Assembly: GCA_025353235.1 (NCBI GenBank)
Contig: JANXQZ010000886.1
Coordinates: 1-6,733, forward strand
Reading direction: 5' to 3'
Source of the DNA: Bryobacterales bacterium
Lineage (GTDB): Bacteria; Acidobacteriota; Terriglobia; Bryobacterales; Bryobacteraceae
Length of the DNA stretch: 6,733 nucleotides
A program made the position numbers and the translations under genes. The notes beneath the pieces were generated by a model. It was not told the DNA's origin, searched no databases, and saw nothing but the letters and a program-made list of their open reading frames with translations. This document shows, one piece after another, positions 1-6,389 of this stretch; within the stretch, counting starts at the first letter, position 1; every line of letters starts with the position of its first letter.

Positions 1-49
1 GCAAGATTGCCTGCCCCACGTTCAAAAACCCACCATGGTTGCTCCTTGT

Positions 50-55
50 GATAAT
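50..55 (+). promoter_or_regulatory. Candidate extended -10 element upstream of the 322-residue protein
   Basis: GATAAT at 50-55 is preceded by TG plus one base (47-49), the layout of an extended -10 box. No convincing -35 lies 16-18 bases upstream; the nearest TTCAAA (21-26) is too far away. Transcription would begin near 62, giving a leader of roughly 45 bases. The call rests on motif match only. Confidence 0.3.
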
Positions 56-64
56 CTTTCCTAG

Positions 65-109
65 ATGAGTTTGGCAATCGACGCCCAACTCGTGAAGGAG
101 ATGAAATGA
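65..109 (+). other. Possible 14-codon leader ORF overlapping the next start (ATGA)
   Basis: A short ORF starts with ATG at 65 and encodes MSLAIDAQLVKEMK. Its TGA (107-109) overlaps the ATG of the following gene (106-108) in the ATGA arrangement typical of translational coupling. A TAG lies immediately in front (62-64), so it is not the tail of a longer gene. It has no clear ribosome binding site; translation would have to be almost leaderless if the -10 at 50-55 is real. It may be chance. Confidence 0.2.
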
Positions 110-1074
110 GCTACAAGGTAGTAACCATCGAAACACATCTAACTGCCCTTGGGGTGCAAATCGCCGATGCCAAGCAGAAAGGCACGTATGCCGGCCAGGA
201 GAAGCACTGGGACGACGAGGTGGCCAAAATCCTAAAGGCGGATTGCCCCATCTGTGAACACAACGTCAATACGAGCAACGAATTCATTGAGAATCAACGA
301 ACTTCCGCGCAGAGCATAATGAACGAGGTCGAAAAGACGCTAGCCCAGAAAGAATTAGCTCCGACAGATTATCAGCTTATAGAGCAAAGGCCGGTGGCCA
401 TTCAGCAATGTGTCACCCGGATCTCGGACGATCTGAAGGATCTCATGACTGCAAACCTGCAGTATCGCGCAGGTTGGCCAGCGTTAGCTCGCGGCGCTCT
501 CTCGGACGCTGGGAAGGGAATCGTTGATCCGTTTGTTGCTACTCGCGCTCAACAGATTAACGGCCAAGCTGCGATCATGGCCAAGAAACAACGCGTTGGG
601 CAGTACCTCCTTCGTGTCCAGGAGTTCGTCAAGCAGGCCGCTCAGCGCAAGGGCAAAGGAGCTGTCGATGTAACCTCATTCACAGACGACATTAAAGAAA
701 TCACGAATAAGATGACTGCTGGGGCGAGCGAAATCAAAGAACTACAGGTAAAGAAGCACACCGTGATTGAAAATCTCAAGACCCTGGGGAAGAAGAAACC
801 GTGGACGCCAGTCGATTTGCAGACAGCAAAGTCGAGCATGGGAGAGATCTCCGCTAATGCGAAGAACGCCCGAGGAAAACTGAAAACATTAGATATTTTG
901 CTGGATGGATTGGAGAAGCGCGGCAAGGCAGCTGGTCCCGGCTGGAAAGATCAAGCACTCAAGGCGGTTGAGGGAGCGAAGAAGCCCTATAAAGAAGCTG
1001 TAACGGCAAGTAAAGCTTTCGACGACGATGAAGCCAAATGTTTGAAGATTTACAAGGAGCATGGAGGTACGTAA
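106..1074 (+). CDS. Hypothetical lysine-rich, mostly helical protein with a CPIC motif
   Basis: I do not recognise this 322-residue protein. The ATG at 106 is chosen because AAGGAG (95-100) sits five bases upstream. There is no signal peptide or membrane segment, so it is probably cytoplasmic. The sequence is hydrophilic and rich in Lys, Glu, Gln and Ala, with long stretches that should be alpha-helical (about 60-120, 145-185, 190-230 and 235-310), interrupted by short Gly/Pro segments. Near the N-terminus is Cys47-Pro-Ile-Cys50-Glu-His52, which could bind metal or be redox-active; two further cysteines are isolated (102 and 312). The helical character suggests a structural, scaffold or binding role over an enzyme, but that is inference. 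The next gene, 102 bases downstream, has its own candidate promoter and is a receptor, so no functional link is evident. The gene is certain; its function is unknown. Confidence 0.85.
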   Translation: MSYKVVTIETHLTALGVQIADAKQKGTYAGQEKHWDDEVAKILKADCPICEHNVNTSNEFIENQRTSAQSIMNEVEKTLAQKELAPTDYQLIEQRPVAIQQCVTRISDDLKDLMTANLQYRAGWPALARGALSDAGKGIVDPFVATRAQQINGQAAIMAKKQRVGQYLLRVQEFVKQAAQRKGKGAVDVTSFTDDIKEITNKMTAGASEIKELQVKKHTVIENLKTLGKKKPWTPVDLQTAKSSMGEISANAKNARGKLKTLDILLDGLEKRGKAAGPGWKDQALKAVEGAKKPYKEAVTASKAFDDDEAKCLKIYKEHGGT

Positions 1075-1111
1075 CTCGCGATACAAGGCGGGGTAGGGGT
1101 AGTGGAGCCGG

Positions 1112-1140
1112 TTGCCTTATCCCTCGACAGTTGCTATTCT
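1112..1140 (+). promoter_or_regulatory. Candidate sigma-70-type promoter of the first receptor gene
   Basis: TTGCCT (1112-1117) and TATTCT (1135-1140) are separated by 17 bases, and the -10 is preceded by TG plus one base (1132-1134). Each box matches the housekeeping consensus at four of six positions. The start site would fall near 1147, about 30 bases before the receptor ATG. The position between two same-strand genes supports separate transcription of the receptor. Confidence 0.4.
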
Positions 1141-1176
1141 TCTCTAATCTTCGGGTAATAGGTTAGGGGAAAATCC

Positions 1177-4100
1177 ATGATGTTAAGCGGCGTACGTTTT
1201 GCAGCTTCGCTAGCTGTCCTTTTTGGAGCGGCGCTCCTGGTTCCTTCGAATGCGGTCGCGCAGTCGGCCACATCGGGAAGCGTGTCTGGCACGATATCCG
1301 ATTCATCCGGGGCAGTGGTTCCCAAGGCCGAGGTGAGTCTCCTCAGCACGGACACCAACGCCAATATCTCCCAGGCCACAAATGCCTCGGGCCAGTACGT
1401 GTTCACCAACGTCACGCCAGGCAACTATAAGATCACTGTCAAGCTGCCGGGCTTCCGAACGGCGTCCATACCGAATGTGGTCGTGGAGGTGAATAGGGCC
1501 TCGTCTTTGCCGGTAACGCTCGAGGTGGGTAACGACACGCAAGTGGTCGAAGTGATCGCAGCCAGCGGAGCGCAACTGGAGACGTCGGGCGCGCAGATTG
1601 GCAACTCCATTTCGAGCGACCTCATCTCGCGCCTGCCTACCCTGCAGCGCAATGTCACCGAGTTGATGAACCTGCAGCCGGGCGTGGTCCCGACGGGGGG
1701 TGGCCTGAGCTCTCGCACTACGGGCGCAATCGACGATCAGAATACCGTGACTCTTGATGGCGTCGACATCACCCAGCTCTCGGTCGCTAGCGGAACTACG
1801 GTGCCGACCCCGCAAGATTCGGTCGATGAATTCCGCATCAACGTCTCCAATCCGGATGCATCCCTTGTCCGCGCCTCCGGGGGCCAGATGACGTTGGTGG
1901 GCCGCCACGGGTCGAATACGATGCACGGCTCCGGCTACGGGTATTTTCAAAATTCAGCGCTCAACGCAAATACCTGGGACAACAATACGGCCAAGGCAAA
2001 GAAACCCGATATCAGCGACAAGCGCTACGGGGGTCGCTTTGGCGGCGCAATCAAGAAAGACAAGACGTTTATCTTCGGAAACTATGAGGCCCGCGACTTC
2101 TCTCAGGTCCAACAGGTGCAGCGCACTGTGGCGACCGACACTCTGAAGCAAGGAATTTTGCGGTTCCGCGATGCGGCCGGGAACGTCAACAGCTTCGATC
2201 TTAAGACCTCTCAGCAGTGCGGTCCAAGTGGCAATCAAGCCTGCGATCCGCGTGGGCTCGGCATCAGTCCTTCCAGTAAAGCGCTTCTGGGCCTGCTTCC
2301 CCCCGCTAATTTAAATAGCGGCGGTGACGGACTTAACACGCTCAGCTACCTCGCCAACATTCCCACTCCCCTTCAGGACCGCTATGTGGTCACGCGGCTC
2401 GATCACATTTTTGGCCCGAAGCTTACCTTCAACGGCAGTTATACGTACTTCCGTCGCATTCAAGCAGGCGGCGGCGATATCTCGATTCTTGGCGGTACTC
2501 CAACATCGGTGATCTCGACGCCTCAGCGCGGCACGCTGGCCACTGGATCGCTAACATGGCAGATCGCTCCCAACCTGCTCAACATTGGCCGCGTCGGCTT
2601 CGTGCGCGACGTTATCCCGAATCAAGCAACCGCTCCAAGCGTTGCGGCGGGCCTACTGAACATTCCCGGAACGTCTACTTCGGCCGGGAATATCGCGCTG
2701 CTTCTAGGCGGAGGCGTGACCTCGTTTCTGGACTCTCCGATCGATATGGATACCCAGCGCGCCCGCTATCAGGCCGCCTATAGCCGGAGCTATCAGTTTG
2801 CGGACGACATCTCCTGGATCAAGGGCACGCACACCATGAGCTTCGGCGGGCAGTTCATCCCTCTGTCCTTCCGGCACGACCGCGCTGACAAAGTGATTGG
2901 CTCACTCACCTCACTGGTTGCCTTGGCCGATCAAGGCAGCTTCCTCACCATTCCATCGAGCAACGCACCGCCGACTTGCACAAGCGCGCTCACCACGAAC
3001 TGTCTCAAATCGAGCGACACCACCAACTGGGGCAAGTATTATGCGGCGGTGCTTGGATTGGTCGATAACGTGGGTGTTTTAGGGGTACGCGATGCGAATC
3101 TCAAGCCAACGCCGCTGGGCACCAATCTCGTGAATCGCACCCTATCCTACGCGACCTACTTCAACGGCCAGGATACGTGGCGCGTTACAAGGAACTTCAC
3201 CCTGACCTACGGCCTTTCGTACGGCTTTCAAACCGCTCCCAAGGAAGACCAGGGACAGCAGACGGTTCAGCTTGATCTCACTACCGGCAAGCCCGTGGAT
3301 CCTGTCGCCTATCTCAAGAACAAGCTCGCGGCGTCGCAGCAGGGGCAAATTTACAATCCAGCGATGGGCTGGGTCCCGGTAAACATCGCCAAGCTTCCTG
3401 TCTTCAAAGTGAATTACGGCAACTTCTCGCCGCGTGCGGCGTTTGCGTGGAGTCCGGATGACACGGGTTTCCTCGGCAAAATATTCGGCGATCACAAGAC
3501 CGCGATTCGTGGCGGCTTCGCGCTGCTGTATGACCGTTCTAATCTCGTCCAGAACGTGCTGATTCCCATGCTCGGCGTGGGCTTCGGCCAGAACCTCAGC
3601 GTTAACCTTCCCAACTGCGCGCTTTCAGGCGCACCCGGGGCTGGTTGTGTTTCGACCTCTTCCAATCCGGCGCTTTCGAGCTATCGGGTCGGCGTCGACG
3701 GTTCGATTCCGCTGCCTGCCTTTCCAGCGTCAACCGTTCCGGTAACTCCGCAAAACTACTCTGAAACGCTTTCGTTCCAGGTGGATCCAAATTCCAAAAC
3801 GGGCAAGAGCTACAACGTCGATTTCAGCATCCAACATGAATTCAAGGGGGGATGGTTTACCGATGTGGCTTACGTCGGACGTTTCGGTCGGAACCTGCCT
3901 CAGGCCGTGAACCTCACGCAATCTCCCTACCTTTTTAAGGACACGGCGTCCGGCCAGACCTTCGCGCAAGCTTATGACACCATCCGCGCTTTGGTCCGCG
4001 GCGGCGCCCCGGTCGCGTCGGTTCCAAACCAGCCCTTCTTCGAGAATCAACTCAGTGGAATCGGCGCCAGCGCCACGCAATACGTATTGGCTCGCAATAG

Positions 4101-5016
4101 CAGCAGTTTTGCCAACGGCAACGTGAGCAATATCTTTTTGAACTTGGGGAATTACCGGCGTTCGCTGGGCCTGCAGCCTTACAATAACGACCAGTCGCAG
4201 ATGGAGTTTATGCGGACATACATCGGCAAGACGAATTACAACGGCCTGCTGGTGAGTGTTTCCAAACGTCTCTCGCATGGGCTCCAGATGAGCGCGAATT
4301 ACACTTGGTCGAGAGCTCTCGATAACGATCTGCAAACACAAAACAACGCGAGTTTTTATCCGAACAGCTTCTTTCCCAACGCCGAATACGGACCTTCGCT
4401 GTTCGATCGCACGCACGTGTTTAACCTGAACTGGGTTTACGATTTGCCGATCGGGCGCGGTCATTTTGTCCATCTGGAGAACGGATTCGATCGGGCGCTA
4501 GCCGGTTGGTATGTATCCGGCATCGCAACCGCATGGTCGGGCGTTCCGCTTATCATATTGGATAGCCAGGGTTCGCAGACCTGGGGCGACGCTACCATTC
4601 TGGGTGCCGCCTCTGCTGCGATCCAGACAGGCTCTGTTTCAACTGGCAAGAACGCTCCCATATCCGGAACCGGCTACAACTTTTTCTCAAACGGCAACGC
4701 TGCGATTACGAGTTTTCGCCCGGTGCTGATCAGCGCGGATACCCGCGACGGCCGCGGGAATCCCCTGCGTGGATTGCCTTTTAAGAATTTGGACTTCAGC
4801 GTCGGGAAGAACACTAAAATCACGGAGCGAATCGGCACCCGCTTCGCTGCTGACTTTTTCAACATCTTGAATCACCCGAACTTCGCCAATCCATCGCAGT
4901 CTAACCTGAGTCTCTCGAATCCGAATACATTTGGAGTGATTAATTCAACCTACACTCCGCCAAACCGCACCAACAGCGCCCGGTGGATTCAGTTGTCGAT
5001 TCGCGTGGAGTTCTAA
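1177..5016 (+). CDS. Oar-like TonB-dependent outer-membrane receptor with carboxypeptidase-regulatory-like domain
   Basis: This 1279-residue protein is a complete outer-membrane beta-barrel receptor of the Oar-like class common in Acidobacteriota. A signal peptide covers residues 1-28, with a likely cut after AVA before Gln29. An Ig-like carboxypeptidase-regulatory domain follows (about 34-118, including GTISDSSGAVVPKAEV and PGNYKITVKLPGFR). A plug-like region (about 130-250) contains SRLPTLQRNV, TLDGVDIT and DEFRINVS, and the rest is barrel, with class-typical segments such as FADDISWIKGTHTMSFGGQ (about 541-559) and FFNILNHPNFANP near 1228. The chain ends in Phe (IRVEF), as expected for recognition by the barrel-assembly machinery. 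AGGGGA (1165-1170) supports the start at 1177; a second ATG follows directly. Such proteins import or bind bulky substrates using energy from TonB; the substrate cannot be told. No clear TonB box was found. All six cysteines fall into three close pairs (348/356, 601/609, 814/824), probably disulfide-closed loops. Confidence 0.95.
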   Translation: MMLSGVRFAASLAVLFGAALLVPSNAVAQSATSGSVSGTISDSSGAVVPKAEVSLLSTDTNANISQATNASGQYVFTNVTPGNYKITVKLPGFRTASIPNVVVEVNRASSLPVTLEVGNDTQVVEVIAASGAQLETSGAQIGNSISSDLISRLPTLQRNVTELMNLQPGVVPTGGGLSSRTTGAIDDQNTVTLDGVDITQLSVASGTTVPTPQDSVDEFRINVSNPDASLVRASGGQMTLVGRHGSNTMHGSGYGYFQNSALNANTWDNNTAKAKKPDISDKRYGGRFGGAIKKDKTFIFGNYEARDFSQVQQVQRTVATDTLKQGILRFRDAAGNVNSFDLKTSQQCGPSGNQACDPRGLGISPSSKALLGLLPPANLNSGGDGLNTLSYLANIPTPLQDRYVVTRLDHIFGPKLTFNGSYTYFRRIQAGGGDISILGGTPTSVISTPQRGTLATGSLTWQIAPNLLNIGRVGFVRDVIPNQATAPSVAAGLLNIPGTSTSAGNIALLLGGGVTSFLDSPIDMDTQRARYQAAYSRSYQFADDISWIKGTHTMSFGGQFIPLSFRHDRADKVIGSLTSLVALADQGSFLTIPSSNAPPTCTSALTTNCLKSSDTTNWGKYYAAVLGLVDNVGVLGVRDANLKPTPLGTNLVNRTLSYATYFNGQDTWRVTRNFTLTYGLSYGFQTAPKEDQGQQTVQLDLTTGKPVDPVAYLKNKLAASQQGQIYNPAMGWVPVNIAKLPVFKVNYGNFSPRAAFAWSPDDTGFLGKIFGDHKTAIRGGFALLYDRSNLVQNVLIPMLGVGFGQNLSVNLPNCALSGAPGAGCVSTSSNPALSSYRVGVDGSIPLPAFPASTVPVTPQNYSETLSFQVDPNSKTGKSYNVDFSIQHEFKGGWFTDVAYVGRFGRNLPQAVNLTQSPYLFKDTASGQTFAQAYDTIRALVRGGAPVASVPNQPFFENQLSGIGASATQYVLARNSSSFANGNVSNIFLNLGNYRRSLGLQPYNNDQSQMEFMRTYIGKTNYNGLLVSVSKRLSHGLQMSANYTWSRALDNDLQTQNNASFYPNSFFPNAEYGPSLFDRTHVFNLNWVYDLPIGRGHFVHLENGFDRALAGWYVSGIATAWSGVPLIILDSQGSQTWGDATILGAASAAIQTGSVSTGKNAPISGTGYNFFSNGNAAITSFRPVLISADTRDGRGNPLRGLPFKNLDFSVGKNTKITERIGTRFAADFFNILNHPNFANPSQSNLSLSNPNTFGVINSTYTPPNRTNSARWIQLSIRVEF

Positions 5017-5032
5017 CGTGGGCGACCCGCGG

Positions 5033-5055
5033 GCGGACCCCCTGGATCCGCTTTT
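5033..5055 (+). terminator. Candidate Rho-independent terminator after the first receptor gene
   Basis: GCGGACC (5033-5039) can pair with GG plus TCCGC (5044-5051) around a CCCT loop, leaving one bulged A at 5046. The GC-rich stem is followed at once by TTTT (5052-5055). It lies 16 bases after the receptor stop and before a convergent gene, where a terminator is expected. The short T-run and the bulge limit confidence. The rest of the gap to 5166 is purine- and GC-rich, and I see no gene in it. Confidence 0.45.
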
Positions 5056-5166
5056 CGCAACACATCAATCTTCTTCCAAGAGGGAAGGCCAGGGAGGGGC
5101 CGGGGCGCGGACTAGTGCATAGGCGTTAAAATAAGCTGAGCGACACGCATGGGTCCGCACGGGCCG

Positions 5167-5427
5167 TTAATCGACACCGAGCATCGCCAAAACGTGCTCC
5201 CTGAGCTTTGCGACCAGCCTCTTGCAACCAACGGGCGTGTACTCATACGGAAGAACGCGGCGATGGCGGAGATCGAAAGGCACGTCCTCTATTGACTGCG
5301 AAAGCAGGAGTACTGGCTTTCCCAGCGTGTGTGCGATGCCCACTTCGTAGAACACGTTGGGATTCTGCCCACTGAGATCAGCGATTACTAAATCAGCCGT
5401 CGCGATCGCCGCCTTGACATCCTCCAT
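5167..5427 (-). CDS. C-terminal fragment of the frameshifted deoxyribosyltransferase-like gene
   Basis: This frame opens at an ATG that is only an internal Met of the full protein (residue 94 after repair) and yields 86 residues. It holds the DLVIADLSG strand, the NPNVFYEVG motif with the putative catalytic Glu (residue 28 here), the GKPV turn and EDVPFDLRH. No ribosome binding site precedes the ATG, and the fragment overlaps the N-terminal frame by 40 bases. Independent translation is therefore doubtful. It would lack the first strand and the nucleotide-site residues near CFIVMPFG. Confidence 0.55.
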   Translation of the reverse strand: MEDVKAAIATADLVIADLSGQNPNVFYEVGIAHTLGKPVLLLSQSIEDVPFDLRHRRVLPYEYTPVGCKRLVAKLREHVLAMLGVD

Positions 5428-5705
5428 GACAACATTGAACCGAAGATGTCATCCCCGCGCGCACAATCTAAGCTGCAGCCGTCCAGCACCGGGAGTATGA
5501 ACTCGTTGTAAAGATCTTCGAGGTCCTGGATGCCAAAAGGCATGACAATAAAGCATTTGGGGTGCTGCTTAGCCACCTGTGGTGCTTTTTCCCTGGCTTG
5601 CTGAGATTCCATAAGGCGCGCAACCTGGGCCGTCAGTTGTTCAAGCTGATCCTGAATGACCGTTGGATCAATATCGCGCCGCGGCGTTCCCGGTAAATCG
5701 CTCAT
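5388..5705 (-). CDS. N-terminal fragment of the frameshifted deoxyribosyltransferase-like gene
   Basis: Read as it stands, this frame gives 105 residues. The first 90 are genuine: the coiled-coil segment, the first beta-strand motif CFIVMPFG and the RGDDIFGS motif. The last 15, after Ser90, are out of frame and arginine-rich (MLSWRMSRRRSRRLI), unlike any part of the family. The fragment lacks the putative catalytic glutamate and would not be expected to be an active enzyme, although the coiled coil could still mediate contacts. Confidence 0.6.
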   Translation of the reverse strand: MSDLPGTPRRDIDPTVIQDQLEQLTAQVARLMESQQAREKAPQVAKQHPKCFIVMPFGIQDLEDLYNEFILPVLDGCSLDCARGDDIFGSMLSWRMSRRRSRRLI

Positions 5706-6103
5706 GCCAGCGGCTGTGCTGGAAGATGTTCCGCAGCCTGAATGACCGCGCGTAATCCACTGTCTCGGTCAGACGTCAGGTCGGCCCAGTTGTAATTCCG
5801 GAGGAATCCTTGGACCTCACAGGGCTCCACCAGCACGGGAATGATCGGCACCTTACTCGCCGCGGCAGCTGCGGTTTCCTGCTGACACCATGTGGATTGG
5901 AAATAGCTGGGCGACAGGAGCACCAGCACTACATCGGATTTCTCGATTGTCCTGTTGAGCTCGGCGATGAAGGACTCACCTGCAGGTACGGAAGTGGAGT
6001 CTGTCCAGATTCGAAACCCGTGTTTGACAAGCCGTTCTCGAAGCCATTCTGCCCATTGCTTATCTCGGCGAGCGTAGCTAATGAAAACGTTGGTTTTGCG
6101 CAT
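5702..6103 (-). CDS. Stand-alone TIR-domain protein, putative NAD(P)+ glycohydrolase
   Basis: This 133-residue protein is essentially a single TIR domain. NVFISYARRD (5-14) is the first strand and turn, WTDSTSVPAGESF (33-45) the BB loop, and DVVLVLLSPSYF (57-68) the third strand. STWCQQE (70-76) follows, with Glu76 at the position of the catalytic glutamate of NAD-cleaving TIR domains, and VPIIPVLVEP (85-94) is the fourth strand. Bacterial TIR proteins of this kind typically hydrolyse NAD+ or make cyclic ADP-ribose-type signals, often in anti-phage defence; that activity is inferred here from the retained Glu. There is no signal peptide or membrane segment, so it is cytoplasmic. The start at 6103 is bounded upstream by an in-frame TAA seven codons earlier. 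It has no good ribosome binding site of its own; a perfect one lies at 6143-6149. Its TGA overlaps the next ATG, so the partner is probably translationally coupled. Confidence 0.9.
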   Translation of the reverse strand: MRKTNVFISYARRDKQWAEWLRERLVKHGFRIWTDSTSVPAGESFIAELNRTIEKSDVVLVLLSPSYFQSTWCQQETAAAAASKVPIIPVLVEPCEVQGFLRNYNWADLTSDRDSGLRAVIQAAEHLPAQPLA

Positions 6104-6121
6104 ACGTGAGTGGGCTCTATC

Positions 6122-6149
6122 TTAGGGCATCTCGCCCCCGAACCTCCTT
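6122..6149 (-). promoter_or_regulatory. Strong Shine-Dalgarno followed by a two-codon ORF in the TIR leader
   Basis: On the - strand AAGGAGG (6149-6143) is a perfect ribosome binding sequence. The first ATG after it, 12 bases on (6130-6128), reads Met-Pro-stop (ATG CCC TAA), in frame with the TIR gene, whose own ATG comes six sense codons after that stop. Ribosomes could terminate and reinitiate at the TIR ATG. Alternatively, the TAA may be a mutation or error that cut off eight residues from an originally longer N-terminus. The sequence alone does not decide. Confidence 0.4.
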
Positions 6150-6163
6150 GATCGCGGCGGCCA

Positions 6164-6192
6164 ATCGTACTACTCGCCCCGGCACCACGCAA
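6164..6192 (-). promoter_or_regulatory. Candidate promoter of the TIR two-gene unit
   Basis: On the - strand TTGCGT (6192-6187) and TACGAT (6169-6164) are 17 bases apart. The -35 keeps the TTG core and the -10 matches four of six positions. Transcription would start near 6157, just ahead of the AAGGAGG at 6149-6143, which fits a short leader. No operator-like repeat stands out. Confidence 0.3.
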
Positions 6193-6341
6193 CCAGAACA
6201 GCCAGCCGCCAGGAGTCCGGGCGCCGGCCGGTTCCTCCGCGTGCCGCATCAAGCATTGGGATGCCCGTTGTTGGCTGCCGGTTGGGTAACGCAACCACAC
6301 TGACAAATCGTTGAATTGAAAGCAGGGCGGGACCGTGGGAG

Positions 6342-6350
6342 TGTTACAAT
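6342..6350 (+). promoter_or_regulatory. Candidate extended -10 promoter of the second receptor gene
   Basis: TGTTACAAT (6342-6350) is an extended -10 box, with TACAAT differing from consensus at one base. There is no -35 at the usual distance; TTGAAA (6316-6321) is 23 bases away. Start of transcription would be near 6357, about 33 bases before the receptor ATG. Confidence 0.4.
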
Positions 6351-6389
6351 TCTTCCATTAGGTTGTTTCAAAGGGAAGGGGATCCACAC

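Larger units (their letters stand above)
5167..5705 (-). pseudogene. Frameshifted nucleoside 2-deoxyribosyltransferase-like protein with N-terminal coiled coil, partner of the TIR gene
   Basis: Two overlapping reading frames together encode one recognisable protein. Adding one base in the TT at 5435-5436 (TCAATG to TCAAATG on the coding strand) joins them into 179 residues with the expected GDDIFGSNVVMEDV junction. Residues 15-45 look like a short coiled coil. The domain that follows has CFIVMPFG (51-58), RGDDIFGS (83-90), DLVIADLSG (105-113), NPNVFYEVGIAHTLGKPV (115-132) and EDVPFDLRH (140-148). Its Glu121 aligns with the catalytic nucleophile of nucleoside 2-deoxyribosyltransferases, enzymes that break and remake the N-glycosidic bond of deoxynucleosides; many relatives with this sequence style are uncharacterised and may be nucleotide hydrolases or sensors. 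The start overlaps the TIR stop as ATGA, so the two were made together. No slippery heptamer is present, so the break is either a real mutation or a sequencing error. Confidence 0.8.

Noticed and set aside
1303..1950. 215-codon open frame on the - strand, rich in Arg and His
   Set aside because: It is antisense to the regulatory and plug domains of the receptor; its composition is typical of an antisense shadow.
3730..4473. 247-codon open frame on the - strand inside the first receptor
   Set aside because: It is entirely antisense to a clear receptor coding region, and its translation shows no domain or signal. Long antisense frames are common in GC-rich genes.
5420..5450. Programmed ribosomal frameshift joining the two halves of the deoxyribosyltransferase-like gene
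   Set aside because: A -1 shift would be needed, but there is no X XXY YYZ slippery sequence and no obvious downstream stem at the junction.
5167..6103. Assignment of the TIR pair as a Thoeris or CBASS system
   Set aside because: No SIR2/SLOG effector, cyclic-nucleotide synthase or other hallmark gene is present; only the TIR domain is shared.
6280..6296. Inverted repeat GGTTG...CAACC with a seven-base loop in the region between the divergent genes
   Set aside because: A five-base stem without a T-run or a repeat elsewhere in the window is too weak to call an operator or terminator.
5810..6303. Two + strand open frames opposite and upstream of the TIR gene
   Set aside because: One is antisense to the well-supported TIR domain. 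The other is a Pro/Arg/Ala-rich frame in the intergenic region with no good binding site and no family features.
5929..6306. 125-codon - strand frame overlapping the TIR start, considered as a separate gene or TIR N-terminal extension
   Set aside because: It is in a different frame from the TIR gene, low in recognisable structure, and the TIR frame has a stop at 6124-6122, so it cannot extend the TIR protein.
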